Shown here piece by piece: positions 1-8,921 of a stretch of 64,000 nt of DNA (position 1 is its first letter; the number at the start of each line of letters is the position of its first letter). The stretch spans positions 62,001 to 126,000 of the forward strand of contig NZ_JBBEXD010000009.1 of assembly GCF_037782385.1 (NCBI RefSeq). Direction: 5' to 3'. The stretch is from Ascidiimonas meishanensis. Lineage in GTDB: Bacteria; Bacteroidota; Bacteroidia; Flavobacteriales; Flavobacteriaceae. The notes beneath the pieces were generated by a model. The model searched no databases. It was not told where the DNA came from and saw nothing but the letters and a program-made list of their open reading frames with translations. The translations under genes were made by a program, and so were the position numbers.

Positions 1-1
1 T

Positions 2-3000
2 AATGATTCCGAAGTAGCACTAGATGAAGTAAATACTTTTTACAATGAATTCGGACAAGGTAAACTGATTACATTTTCAACGGATATCAATGGGGTATTA
101 AATGACTTTGAAGCTCAAGGAATGATTCTTGAATCTGGTAATTCAATTATTCGTGGAGATTTTAATTTCAAAAATATTTTTACTTCAACACAACCTTTTC
201 GTCTTGATGCAGGGATAGAAAATATATCTTCAAGTTACAATCAATTAAAATCTTTGCTGCCAGATATTTTGGGAAATACACTTCCTTCATCTTTTGAAAA
301 GTTTGGGCAGTTCACCATTCGTGGAAATTCTGTTATAACGGAAAGTTTTATTGATGCTAGAGTAAATTTATTTACAGACTTGGGAAGTAGTTATTCTGAT
401 ATGAAGCTTACCAGCATTGAAGACATTGATAATGCTTCCTATGAAGGTTTTATCTCCTTAATTGAGTTTGATTTAGGTGCATTTATAGACGACCCTTCTC
501 TTGGGCAAGTTTCTTTTGATTTTGATGTAAATGGAAAAGGATTTACAAAGGAAAATCTTAATACTGAAGTTATTGGTAAGGTATTTAAGCTGCATTATAA
601 CAATTATGACTATAAAGATATAGATGTTTCTGGGGTACTTAAAGATCAACTGTTTGACGGGAGTATGGTTTCAAAAGATTCAAATGCTAAATTTACTTTT
701 AAAGGCCTTGCAGACTTGTCAAGTGAAAAAAATCAATTCAATTTTATAGCATCAGTTAAATATGCAGATCTTAAAAAGCTTAATTTAATTAAAACAGATA
801 GTATCTCCATATTTAAAGGAAACATCTACATGAATATGTCTGCTAATACCATTGACGATGCAGTAGGTGATATTGGATTTTTAAAAACTAGCTATCAAAA
901 TCAAAATGACGAGTATTATTTTGATGATTTTAAGATTACTTCAGTATTTGAAAAAGAAGAACGCATCCTAGAAATCAATTCTCCGGATATTATTACAGGA
1001 ACAGTTAAGGGAAAGTTTAAAATAAGCGAAGTAGGGAAGCTTGTTGAGAATTCTATTGGAAGTATTTATACGAATTATAGTCCTTATGAAGTTACAGCTG
1101 GTCAGTATATGAATTTTAATTTTAAAATTTATAATAAAATTATAGATGTATTTTTCCCAGAAGTTGCTTTTGACCCTAATACCACCTTAAGAGGTAGTAT
1201 GGTGGCAGATGATGGTGATTTTAAATTAAACTTTAAATCTCCCCATATTCATGCTTTTGGTAAAATTTTTGATGAAATAAAAGTACAGATAGATAATAAA
1301 AATCCACTTTTTAATACCTATGTTGAAGTCAGTAATATGGATGTAGGTTTTTATAAAATTAAAGACTTTAATCTTATAAATGCAACTATACAGGATACAT
1401 TATTCTTTAGAACAGAATTCTTAGGAGGAAAAGAGTATACAGATATTTATAATCTTAACTTCTATCATACTTTTAACAAAGAAAAAAAATCCGTTATTGG
1501 CCTAAAAAAGTCAGAAGTTGGTTTTAAAGGAAATAAATGGTTGCTCAACGAAAATGGAAACACAAAGAACAAAGTAGTTTTTAACAGGTCTTTAGATAGC
1601 ATCTCTATTCGTCAAATAGATATGACCCTTAATGAAGAACAAATTCTTTTACAAGGACAGTTAATAGATTCAACCTATAAGGATATTAAGCTCAATTTTA
1701 AAGATGTCGCATTAGACAAAATTAGTCCGCAAATTGATAGTTTAAATCTAAAAGGGGTAGTTAATGGAGACTTAAATATTTTACAAAAGGGAGGGAATTA
1801 TTTTCCATCTTCCAGATTATTTGTTAAAAAGTTAGAGGTAAATAGCTATACATTGGGAGATTTAGATCTTGATATTATTGGAAATGAAGACTTCTCTAAG
1901 TTTACCGTTGATGCCTCTTTAAAAGATAATGGCGTGTCAACTTTGAATTTAGAAGGTGATGCAATATTTGGGGATAAGAAATCTACTCTAGACCTTAATG
2001 CGAGCTTAGACAATTTAAATATAGCTCCTTTTAGTCCACTAGGTGGAGATGTAATTTCAAATATTCACGGATTAGTCACCGGGAAGGCTCGTATAACGGG
2101 TTCTGCTAAAAATCCATCAATTGACGGGATGCTAATGCTTAATGACGCTGGACTAAAAATTCCATATTTAAATGTTGACCTTTCTTTTAATGAGTTGGCA
2201 CAGGTAGAACTATACGGACAAACATTTCAATTCAATAATTTTGAATTAACAGATACTGTATTTAATACCAAAGCTCGCTTTAATGGCGGAATTACCCATA
2301 CTAATTTTGAAGAATGGTTTTTAAATCTCAAGTTAGAAACTGATGGAAATCGTTTTTTAGTATTGAATACTCAGTTTGATGAAGACGAACTGTATTATGG
2401 TACAGGTTTTATTAATGGAATCGGAACTATAAAAGGTCCTACTGATGCCTTGTTTATTTCAGTAACAGCCGAAACTATGCGCGGTACTTCCTTTAAAATC
2501 CCTATTAGTGATGTTGCTACTATAGGCGACACGTCTTTTATTAATTTTATAGATAAGAATGAAACAGATGAAGAGGCAGAACAGCGAAAATTACGCGAAT
2601 ATTCGGGACTTGAATTAGAATTTGATTTAGATGTTACCCCAGAGGCAGAAGTTCAAATTGTATTGGATCGTAAATCAGGAAGTATGCTCACGGGAACTGG
2701 TGCAGGAAACTTACTTATAGAAATAAACACCAATGGTAAATTTAATATGTGGGGTGACTTTATCACATTTAAAGGAGATTATAAATACAAGTACAAAGGT
2801 GTATTTGAAAGAGATTTTTCAGTACTTCCTGGGGGTACTATTACTTGGGATGGAGACCCTTTGAATGCCAATGTTAATATTCAGGCAGTTTATAAAACAA
2901 AAGCGAACCCTGCCGTTTTATTAGACAATAACTCTGTTACACGCAAAATAGATACAGATGTAATTATTCACCTTGAAGGGCAGCTTATACAACCTCAAAT

Positions 3001-3685
3001 AGATTTTGAAATTGATTTCCCTAATACAAATCCTGTAACCGTTGCAGAATTGCAATACCGCCTTGAAGATAAGAATAGAAGAGAATTACAAGCGTTTTCT
3101 TTGCTCTCACAAGGCACTTTTGTCAACGAGGTGACTCTTAGCCAGCAAGCATTGGCAGGTAATATTGCGGGTTTTGCTTCCAGTTTCATCAACGATATTT
3201 TTGGGAGTAATGATGGGAAATTTGATTTTGGATTTTCGTATGATGTCGGTGAACGGAATCCATTAGGTGTGAATAATGGTGATAGAATAGGGGTTACTGT
3301 ATCTACTCAAATAAGTGATAGAATTCTAATCAATGGAGAAATAGGTGTTCCAGTGGGAGGTGTTACTCAATCTGTAGTTGCCGGAGATGTAGAAGTGCAA
3401 ATATTATTAAATGAAGAAGGAACCTTAAGTGCTAAAATTTTTAATAAGCAAAATGAGATTCAACAGTTTCTTAATGACCGTTTGGGATATACTCAAGGTG
3501 TAGGACTTTCATATCAGGTAGACTTCAATACATTTAAGGAATTGTGGGATAAAATCTTTAAGAAAAAAAAGGAAGATAATGAGGTAACTCAAAATAAAGA
3601 AAAAAACGCACAAAATAAAACACCCGTGGTAGGAGAGGGGATTTTAAATTTTTCTTCAAAAAATAAAGAAAAGCGTGAGGATTAA
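2..3685 (+). CDS. tamB: TamB family translocation/assembly module protein (5' end outside window)
   Basis: The reading frame is open from base 2 with no stop, so the true start lies upstream and this is the C-terminal ~1227 residues. The protein is a long run of beta-rich repeats with no enzymatic motifs, ending in the TamB/DUF490 C-terminal region: glycine-rich beta-strands around a 'Y..VGERNPLG' stretch, then a lysine-rich tail. TamB proteins are inner-membrane-anchored AsmA-like proteins that span the periplasm and support outer-membrane protein or phospholipid delivery. Flavobacterial homologues usually have ~1450-1700 residues, so roughly 250-450 residues, including the N-terminal anchor, are missing here. 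The gene converges on the symporter gene, and the two stop codons overlap by 4 bp. Confidence 0.88.
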   Translation, partial: NDSEVALDEVNTFYNEFGQGKLITFSTDINGVLNDFEAQGMILESGNSIIRGDFNFKNIFTSTQPFRLDAGIENISSSYNQLKSLLPDILGNTLPSSFEKFGQFTIRGNSVITESFIDARVNLFTDLGSSYSDMKLTSIEDIDNASYEGFISLIEFDLGAFIDDPSLGQVSFDFDVNGKGFTKENLNTEVIGKVFKLHYNNYDYKDIDVSGVLKDQLFDGSMVSKDSNAKFTFKGLADLSSEKNQFNFIASVKYADLKKLNLIKTDSISIFKGNIYMNMSANTIDDAVGDIGFLKTSYQNQNDEYYFDDFKITSVFEKEERILEINSPDIITGTVKGKFKISEVGKLVENSIGSIYTNYSPYEVTAGQYMNFNFKIYNKIIDVFFPEVAFDPNTTLRGSMVADDGDFKLNFKSPHIHAFGKIFDEIKVQIDNKNPLFNTYVEVSNMDVGFYKIKDFNLINATIQDTLFFRTEFLGGKEYTDIYNLNFYHTFNKEKKSVIGLKKSEVGFKGNKWLLNENGNTKNKVVFNRSLDSISIRQIDMTLNEEQILLQGQLIDSTYKDIKLNFKDVALDKISPQIDSLNLKGVVNGDLNILQKGGNYFPSSRLFVKKLEVNSYTLGDLDLDIIGNEDFSKFTVDASLKDNGVSTLNLEGDAIFGDKKSTLDLNASLDNLNIAPFSPLGGDVISNIHGLVTGKARITGSAKNPSIDGMLMLNDAGLKIPYLNVDLSFNELAQVELYGQTFQFNNFELTDTVFNTKARFNGGITHTNFEEWFLNLKLETDGNRFLVLNTQFDEDELYYGTGFINGIGTIKGPTDALFISVTAETMRGTSFKIPISDVATIGDTSFINFIDKNETDEEAEQRKLREYSGLELEFDLDVTPEAEVQIVLDRKSGSMLTGTGAGNLLIEINTNGKFNMWGDFITFKGDYKYKYKGVFERDFSVLPGGTITWDGDPLNANVNIQAVYKTKANPAVLLDNNSVTRKIDTDVIIHLEGQLIQPQIDFEIDFPNTNPVTVAELQYRLEDKNRRELQAFSLLSQGTFVNEVTLSQQALAGNIAGFASSFINDIFGSNDGKFDFGFSYDVGERNPLGVNNGDRIGVTVSTQISDRILINGEIGVPVGGVTQSVVAGDVEVQILLNEEGTLSAKIFNKQNEIQQFLNDRLGYTQGVGLSYQVDFNTFKELWDKIFKKKKEDNEVTQNKEKNAQNKTPVVGEGILNFSSKNKEKRED

Positions 3686-5409
3686 TTCATTTTTTTCCAA
3701 AGTTTTATAATTAATACTGCTGAAATAATGACCATAAAAAATAGGGAAAATGCAAGAGTATAATTTCCATAAATAAAATATCCAGTACCAAGAAGCGCCC
3801 CATAAATTCCTACAACACCCGCAAGGAAGCATATAATTTTGTATTTAAATCCTTTAAATTTAGATGCATCACCAAAAATAAGGTGATCAAAAGATTTCAT
3901 GGTGTTTGAATCCGTTTCTGGAGTTACTAAGGTTACAAAAACCCATCCCAAAGTTGTAATTACCACCCCAATGATGAGTTTCCAATAGCCCTCTATCTCA
4001 AAAAAAGGATTTTCTTGTTTGCCATCTACAAAAAATACGAAGGCTATGATAAAGGAAATAACCATTGCAGCAATTTCACTATACGGATTAATTCGTTTCC
4101 AAAACCATCTCAGAATAAAAAGTAAGCCAGTACCGGCGCCAATTTGCAACATCAAATCAAATGCTTCTTTTGCTTCTTCCAAAATGGTAGAAAGCAAAGC
4201 TGCAAAAATCATCATAAGAAAGGTAGAAATACGACCTGTCATAACCAATTCTTTTTCTTTGGCTTCAGGTCTTATAAAACGTTTGTAGAGATCATTTACA
4301 ATATAAGAACTTCCCCAATTAAGATGTGTAGATATGGTACTCATAAATGCAGCTACAAGAGAGGTCACTACCAGCCCAAGTAGTCCAGCTGGAAGTAAAG
4401 TAAGCATAGCAGGATAAGAAAGATCATTTTTTACAAAATTACTATTCAAATTAGGAAAAGCAGCCTGTAAAGCCTCAAGATTTGGATAAATTACCAAAGA
4501 AGCAAGTCCAATAATAATCCATGGCCATGGGCGAATGGCGTAATGCGCTACATTAAAAAATAAGACGGCCCAAGTGGCATGTTTTTCATTTTTAGCCGCT
4601 AGCATCCGCTGCGCTATATAACCACCTCCACCGGGCTCAGATCCAGGATACCAAACGCTCCACCATTGAACAGCAAGCGGTACAAGTAATATAGGAATCA
4701 CTATCTCAGGGTTTGTGAAATCAGGAAACATACTAGTTTTTGAAGCCACTAAAGGATTTGTAAGCAATATATCAACGCCTCCAATTTGAGGTAGATTTAC
4801 AATATAAATAGCTGCCCATACACTACCTATCATAGCAATTATAAATTGAACAAAATCAGTTAGTAAAACTCCTTTAAGCCCCCCGAGCATAGAATAAAAC
4901 ACGGTTACAATTGACGCTATTAATAGCGTTTGCCATTCAGTATATCCAAACATTACATGGCCAATTTTAATTGCCGCAAGACACACATTAGCCATAATGA
5001 CAATATTAAAAAACAAACCCAAATATACCGCTCTAAAGCCTCGTAAAAAAGCAGCAGATTTTCCTGAATACCTTAATTCATAAAATTCGAGATCTGTATT
5101 AATACCGCTTTTACGCCATAATTTTGCATAAAAAAATACAGTAAGCATACCCGTTAGTAGAAAACTCCACCATACCCAGTTACCATATACACCATCTTGT
5201 CTAACAATTCCGGCAACCAAGTTTGGGGTGTCTGCGGCAAACGTAGTTGCAACCATAGATACACCTAATAACCACCATGGCATATTTCTTCCAGACAGGA
5301 AAAATGATTTTGCATCTTTCCCAGAAGTTCTTGAAGCAAATAATCCAATTATTAATGAAATAATAAAAAAGCCAACAATTAATCCATAATCTAATAAGGT
5401 TAGTTGCAT
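3682..5409 (-). CDS. Sodium:solute symporter (SSS family)
   Basis: A 575-residue polytopic inner-membrane protein with about 13-14 hydrophobic segments, the usual size for the SSS family. TM1 starts at about residue 6. The TM2 region 'MPWWLLGVSMVATTFAADTP' resembles the sodium-binding/unwound-helix signature of SSS transporters, and GLKGVLLTDFVQF is the classic SSS signature further on. The substrate cannot be read from sequence; sugars, amino acids and nucleosides are all known in this family. The ATG at 5409 puts TM1 directly at the N terminus. The gene stands alone, overlapping tamB by 4 bp at its 3' end and sharing a 115-bp divergent intergenic region with pfkA. Confidence 0.9.
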   Translation of the reverse strand: MQLTLLDYGLIVGFFIISLIIGLFASRTSGKDAKSFFLSGRNMPWWLLGVSMVATTFAADTPNLVAGIVRQDGVYGNWVWWSFLLTGMLTVFFYAKLWRKSGINTDLEFYELRYSGKSAAFLRGFRAVYLGLFFNIVIMANVCLAAIKIGHVMFGYTEWQTLLIASIVTVFYSMLGGLKGVLLTDFVQFIIAMIGSVWAAIYIVNLPQIGGVDILLTNPLVASKTSMFPDFTNPEIVIPILLVPLAVQWWSVWYPGSEPGGGGYIAQRMLAAKNEKHATWAVLFFNVAHYAIRPWPWIIIGLASLVIYPNLEALQAAFPNLNSNFVKNDLSYPAMLTLLPAGLLGLVVTSLVAAFMSTISTHLNWGSSYIVNDLYKRFIRPEAKEKELVMTGRISTFLMMIFAALLSTILEEAKEAFDLMLQIGAGTGLLFILRWFWKRINPYSEIAAMVISFIIAFVFFVDGKQENPFFEIEGYWKLIIGVVITTLGWVFVTLVTPETDSNTMKSFDHLIFGDASKFKGFKYKIICFLAGVVGIYGALLGTGYFIYGNYTLAFSLFFMVIISAVLIIKLWKKMN

Positions 5410-5488
5410 AAATCAAATTTTATTAACTAAAACGTTTGAAATTTTTGAACATCGTAAAATTAGAGAATACAATAATAGAAAATTAAAA

Positions 5489-5496
5489 TAAGTTTG
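5489..5496 (+). promoter_or_regulatory. Candidate Bacteroidetes -7 promoter element for pfkA
   Basis: TAAGTTTG matches the Bacteroidetes TAnnTTTG -7 consensus and ends 28 bp before the pfkA ATG, giving a short leader. No TTG is at the usual -33 spacing, so this rests on one element only. Confidence 0.35.
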
Positions 5497-5524
5497 GTAG
5501 TTTTACCCCTTAAATTAATTTTTT

Positions 5525-6511
5525 ATGTCAAAAAGCATAAAGAAAATCGGGGTACTGACATCAGGAGGCGATTCACCCGGTATGAATGCTGCAATTAGGT
5601 CTGTTGTAAGAACATGTGCTTATTATGAAAAAGAGTGTGTCGCCATCTATCGTGGTTATCAAGGCATGATAGAAGGAGATTTCGTAGAAATGAACGCTCG
5701 AAGTGTTAATAATATCATTAATAAAGGTGGTACGATTTTAAAATCTGCACGTTGTGAAGATTTTAGATCCAAGGAAGGAAGACAAAAAGCTTATGAAAGC
5801 TTAAAAAAAGCTAGCGTAGATGCCTTTGTAGTTATTGGAGGAGATGGTAGTTTCACCGGAGCAATGATTTTTAGCAATGAATATGATTTTCCGGTAATGG
5901 GCATTCCAGGAACCATTGATAATGATATTTATGGCACTAATTTTACATTGGGTTTTGATACGGCATTGAATACCGTAGTGGAAGCTATCGATAAAATTAG
6001 AGATACTGCGAGTTCTCATGATAGACTATTCTTTGTTGAAGTAATGGGACGAGACGTGGGGCATATTGCTCTAAACACTGGAGTAGGAGCTGGAGCAGAA
6101 GAGATTTTAATTCCAGAAGAAGATCTGGGATTAGATAGATTAATTGAGTCCTTAGATAGAAGTAAAAAAACAGGAAAATCTTCTAGTTTGGTAGTGGTAG
6201 CAGAAGGCGATAAAATAGGCAAAAATGTATTTGAACTTAAGGAATACGTAGAAGAGAATTTGCCAATTTATGATGTGAGAGTTTCTGTTTTAGGACATAT
6301 GCAACGCGGTGGAGCACCTTCTTGTTTTGATCGGGTACTTGCCAGTAGAATGGGTGTAAAAGCAGTAGAGAGCCTTTTAGAAGGAAAAACAAAATATATG
6401 GTTGGAGTTATTGATAATAAAATGCAATTAACTCCCTTAGATAAAGCTATAAAAGGTCATTCTAAAATTGATTTGGAACTCTTGAGAGTATCAGATATAA
6501 TGACTATTTAA
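5525..6511 (+). CDS. pfkA: ATP-dependent 6-phosphofructokinase
   Basis: Catalyses fructose-6-phosphate + ATP to fructose-1,6-bisphosphate, the committed step of glycolysis, in the cytoplasm. At 328 residues it is the normal bacterial PfkA length. Visible motifs are the nucleotide loop GGDSPGMN (14-21), GGDGS (105-109) and PGTIDND (128-134), whose D132 corresponds to the catalytic base. Glycines at positions 108 and 129, equivalent to E. coli G104 and G124, indicate the ATP-using rather than pyrophosphate-using form. It lies 38 bp upstream of gapA and is probably co-transcribed with it and the downstream sugar kinase. Confidence 0.97.
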   Translation: MSKSIKKIGVLTSGGDSPGMNAAIRSVVRTCAYYEKECVAIYRGYQGMIEGDFVEMNARSVNNIINKGGTILKSARCEDFRSKEGRQKAYESLKKASVDAFVVIGGDGSFTGAMIFSNEYDFPVMGIPGTIDNDIYGTNFTLGFDTALNTVVEAIDKIRDTASSHDRLFFVEVMGRDVGHIALNTGVGAGAEEILIPEEDLGLDRLIESLDRSKKTGKSSSLVVVAEGDKIGKNVFELKEYVEENLPIYDVRVSVLGHMQRGGAPSCFDRVLASRMGVKAVESLLEGKTKYMVGVIDNKMQLTPLDKAIKGHSKIDLELLRVSDIMTI

Positions 6512-6549
6512 AACAAAGAATAACAAAAAGTAAACTAAATAAATTTAAA

Positions 6550-7551
6550 ATGTCAACATTAAAAATTGGTATTAACGGTTTTGGTAGAATTGGTAGATTG
6601 GTGTTTAGAGCAACCGTAAAACGAGAAAATGTAGAAATTGTAGGGATTAATGACTTACTAGACGTAGAGCATCTTGCCTATTTATTAGAGTATGATTCTG
6701 TTCATGGAAAATTTGACGGAGACATAGAAGTAAAAGATGGTCATTTGGTAGTTGATGGTAAAACAATTAGAATTACCGCAGAAAGAGATCCTAAAAATCT
6801 AAAATGGGATGAAGTAGGTGCCGATATAGTGGCTGAATGTACCGGTATCTTTACTACATTAGATACAGCACAATATCACTTAGACGCTGGTGCAAAAAAG
6901 GTAGTTATTTCTGCTCCATCTAAAGATGCACCTATGTTTGTAATGGGAGTAAACCATCACGAAGCAAAAGCTTCAGATCGTATAGTGTCTAATGCATCAT
7001 GTACTACAAACTGTCTTGCACCTTTGGCGAAAGTGTTAAATGATACTTTTGGAATTGAAGAAGGTCTAATGACCACCGTTCATGCAACCACCGCTACTCA
7101 ACTTACAGTAGATGGTCCTTCTAGAAAAGATTACAGAGGAGGTAGAAGTGCTATGTTGAATATTATTCCTGCATCAACAGGTGCAGCTAAAGCAGTGACT
7201 AAAGTAATACCAGATTTATTAGGGAAATTAACTGGTATGGCTTTTAGAGTTCCTACAGCAGATGTTTCTGTGGTAGATCTTACTGTGAGACTTGAAAAAG
7301 AAACTTCTTATGAAGAAATTAAAAAGGTGATGAAAGATGCCTCAGAAGGAAGTCTTAAAGGTATTCTAGGGTATACAGATGAACCAGTTGTATCTCAAGA
7401 CTTTATAGGTGATGCAAGAACAAGTATTTTTGATGCAGGCGCTGGGATGGAGTTAAACTCTAAGTTCTTTAAAGTTATATCATGGTATGATAATGAGGCT
7501 GGTTACTCAAACAAACTGATAGACCTTGCAGAACATATTAACTCTCTGTAA
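6550..7551 (+). CDS. gapA: Glyceraldehyde-3-phosphate dehydrogenase, type I
   Basis: Oxidises and phosphorylates glyceraldehyde-3-phosphate with NAD+ to give 1,3-bisphosphoglycerate. The 333-residue protein has the Rossmann start GINGFGRIGR near residue 6 and the active-site signature SNASCTTNC with nucleophile C151. HATTATQ follows, and the C-terminal region carries SWYDNEAGYS. Length and motifs are full and normal. It is placed between pfkA and a BadF-type kinase in the same direction, forming a small sugar-metabolism run. Confidence 0.97.
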   Translation: MSTLKIGINGFGRIGRLVFRATVKRENVEIVGINDLLDVEHLAYLLEYDSVHGKFDGDIEVKDGHLVVDGKTIRITAERDPKNLKWDEVGADIVAECTGIFTTLDTAQYHLDAGAKKVVISAPSKDAPMFVMGVNHHEAKASDRIVSNASCTTNCLAPLAKVLNDTFGIEEGLMTTVHATTATQLTVDGPSRKDYRGGRSAMLNIIPASTGAAKAVTKVIPDLLGKLTGMAFRVPTADVSVVDLTVRLEKETSYEEIKKVMKDASEGSLKGILGYTDEPVVSQDFIGDARTSIFDAGAGMELNSKFFKVISWYDNEAGYSNKLIDLAEHINSL

Positions 7552-7605
7552 AACAATACATAATTTGTTTCAAAAGGGAAGTTTTTGTTAATTTAAGAAC
7601 AGCGT

Positions 7606-8463
7606 ATGATTTTAATAGTAGATAGTGGCGCCACAAAATCTGATTGGATTGCTCTGGATGATAACGGAAATCAATTGTTTATGACCCAGACCTTAGGTCT
7701 AAGTCCTGAGGTCTTAACACGGGAAATAATCATAGAACGACTTGCAAATAACTTTGAGTTGTCTAAACACAGCAAAGAAGTAACCCAACTTTTCTTTTAT
7801 GGAGCTGGTTGCGGTACCGTAAGAATGCAAAGTTATCTGAAAGATATATTTCATGATTATTTTAAAAATGCTAAAATCTCTGTTAAAGAAGATACTTATG
7901 CGGCTGTTTATGCCACAGTAGAAGCTAAAGAACATGCCATTGTTTGTATTTTAGGAACCGGTTCTAATTGCAGCTATTTTGACGGTAGAGAGTTATTTCA
8001 GAAAGTAAGTTCACTAGGCTATATTTTGATGGATGACTGCAGCGGGAACTATTTTGGAAGGCAATTACTTAGAGATTATTATTATCATAAAATTCCTCCA
8101 AAATTAACAGCAAAGTTTGAGCAGGAATATGATCTTGAGGCAGATGTAATTAAAAACCATTTATACAAACAACCAAATCCAAATACCTACTTGGCTACTT
8201 TTGCAAAGTTTGTCATTCAAAATAAAAATGAAGAGTATTGCCAGAAGCTAATTCGGAAGGGTATGCAACTTTTTATTGATAATAGTATCACTCAGTTTGA
8301 ACAAGCAAAAACTGGAGTCTTTGTTCACTTTGTAGGAAGTATTGCTTATTATTTACAAGATGAGCTTAAAATGATAATGGAAGAAAATGGAATTAAAGTA
8401 GGTAATATTTTAAGAAGACCAATCGACGGACTTGTTAAATACCACCAATCCATTTTCGCTTAA
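7606..8463 (+). CDS. BadF/BadG/BcrA/BcrD-type ATPase, probable N-acetylglucosamine kinase
   Basis: A 285-residue ASKHA-fold protein. The N-terminal phosphate loop 'IVDSGATKSDW' (4-14) and the second phosphate motif 'CILGTGSNC' near residue 114 are those of the BadF/N-acetylglucosamine-kinase-like family. This family in Bacteroidetes is usually annotated as an amino-sugar kinase. Position directly after pfkA-gapA supports a role in feeding amino sugars into central metabolism, but the substrate is inferred. The gene ends in a clear bidirectional terminator shared with ridA. Confidence 0.82.
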   Translation: MILIVDSGATKSDWIALDDNGNQLFMTQTLGLSPEVLTREIIIERLANNFELSKHSKEVTQLFFYGAGCGTVRMQSYLKDIFHDYFKNAKISVKEDTYAAVYATVEAKEHAIVCILGTGSNCSYFDGRELFQKVSSLGYILMDDCSGNYFGRQLLRDYYYHKIPPKLTAKFEQEYDLEADVIKNHLYKQPNPNTYLATFAKFVIQNKNEEYCQKLIRKGMQLFIDNSITQFEQAKTGVFVHFVGSIAYYLQDELKMIMEENGIKVGNILRRPIDGLVKYHQSIFA

Positions 8464-8483
8464 ATTCCAAATAAATAATATAC

Positions 8484-8519
8484 AAAAAAAGCTGCCTCAG
8501 TACTGAGGCGGCTTTTTTA
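8484..8519. terminator. Bidirectional rho-independent terminator between the BadF-type kinase and ridA
   Basis: A 10-bp GC-rich inverted repeat, GCTGCCTCAG / CTGAGGCGGC with one G-T pair (8491-8500 and 8503-8512), is flanked by seven A on the left and six T on the right. It therefore works as an intrinsic terminator for both convergent genes. The ridA stop codon (8517-8519) lies inside the T-tract. Confidence 0.88.
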
Positions 8520-8897
8520 CTTTATGGCAATCATGGAAATTTCAACACGTACGTATTTAGGAAGATTTGCTACTTCAACCGTTTCTCTAGCCGGAGCCGT
8601 ATCATCATTAAAATACTTCCCATAAATGGCATTAACTTTTGCGAAATTATTCATATCGCTTAAAAAGATAGAAGTTTTCACTACATTTTCAAAATCCATT
8701 TGAGCAGCTACTAAGACCTCCTTTAAGTTGGTCATTACCTGTTCTGTTTCCTCTTCTATAGTGCTTTCAACAAGTTTATTGGTAGCAGGGTCAATTGGTA
8801 TTTGTCCAGAAAGATATAAAGTGTTTCCACTTAATACGGCCTGGTTATAAGGTCCTAAAGGAGCAGGAGCCTTGTCTGTTTTAATTATTTTTTTCAT
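8517..8897 (-). CDS. ridA: RidA family reactive enamine/imine deaminase
   Basis: A 126-residue YjgF/YER057c/UK114-family protein of standard length. RidA hydrolyses reactive 2-aminoacrylate-type enamines released by PLP enzymes, protecting metabolism. 'APLGPYNQAV' near the N terminus, 'LYLSGQIPID' and the arginine in 'PARETVEV' (substrate carboxylate binding) are the conserved family features. It lies 24 bp downstream of lptD on the same strand and is probably co-transcribed with it. Its stop codon is inside the terminator T-tract. Confidence 0.94.
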   Translation of the reverse strand: MKKIIKTDKAPAPLGPYNQAVLSGNTLYLSGQIPIDPATNKLVESTIEEETEQVMTNLKEVLVAAQMDFENVVKTSIFLSDMNNFAKVNAIYGKYFNDDTAPARETVEVANLPKYVRVEISMIAIK

Positions 8898-8921
8898 AAG
8901 TTTTATTATTTTTTTAAAGAT

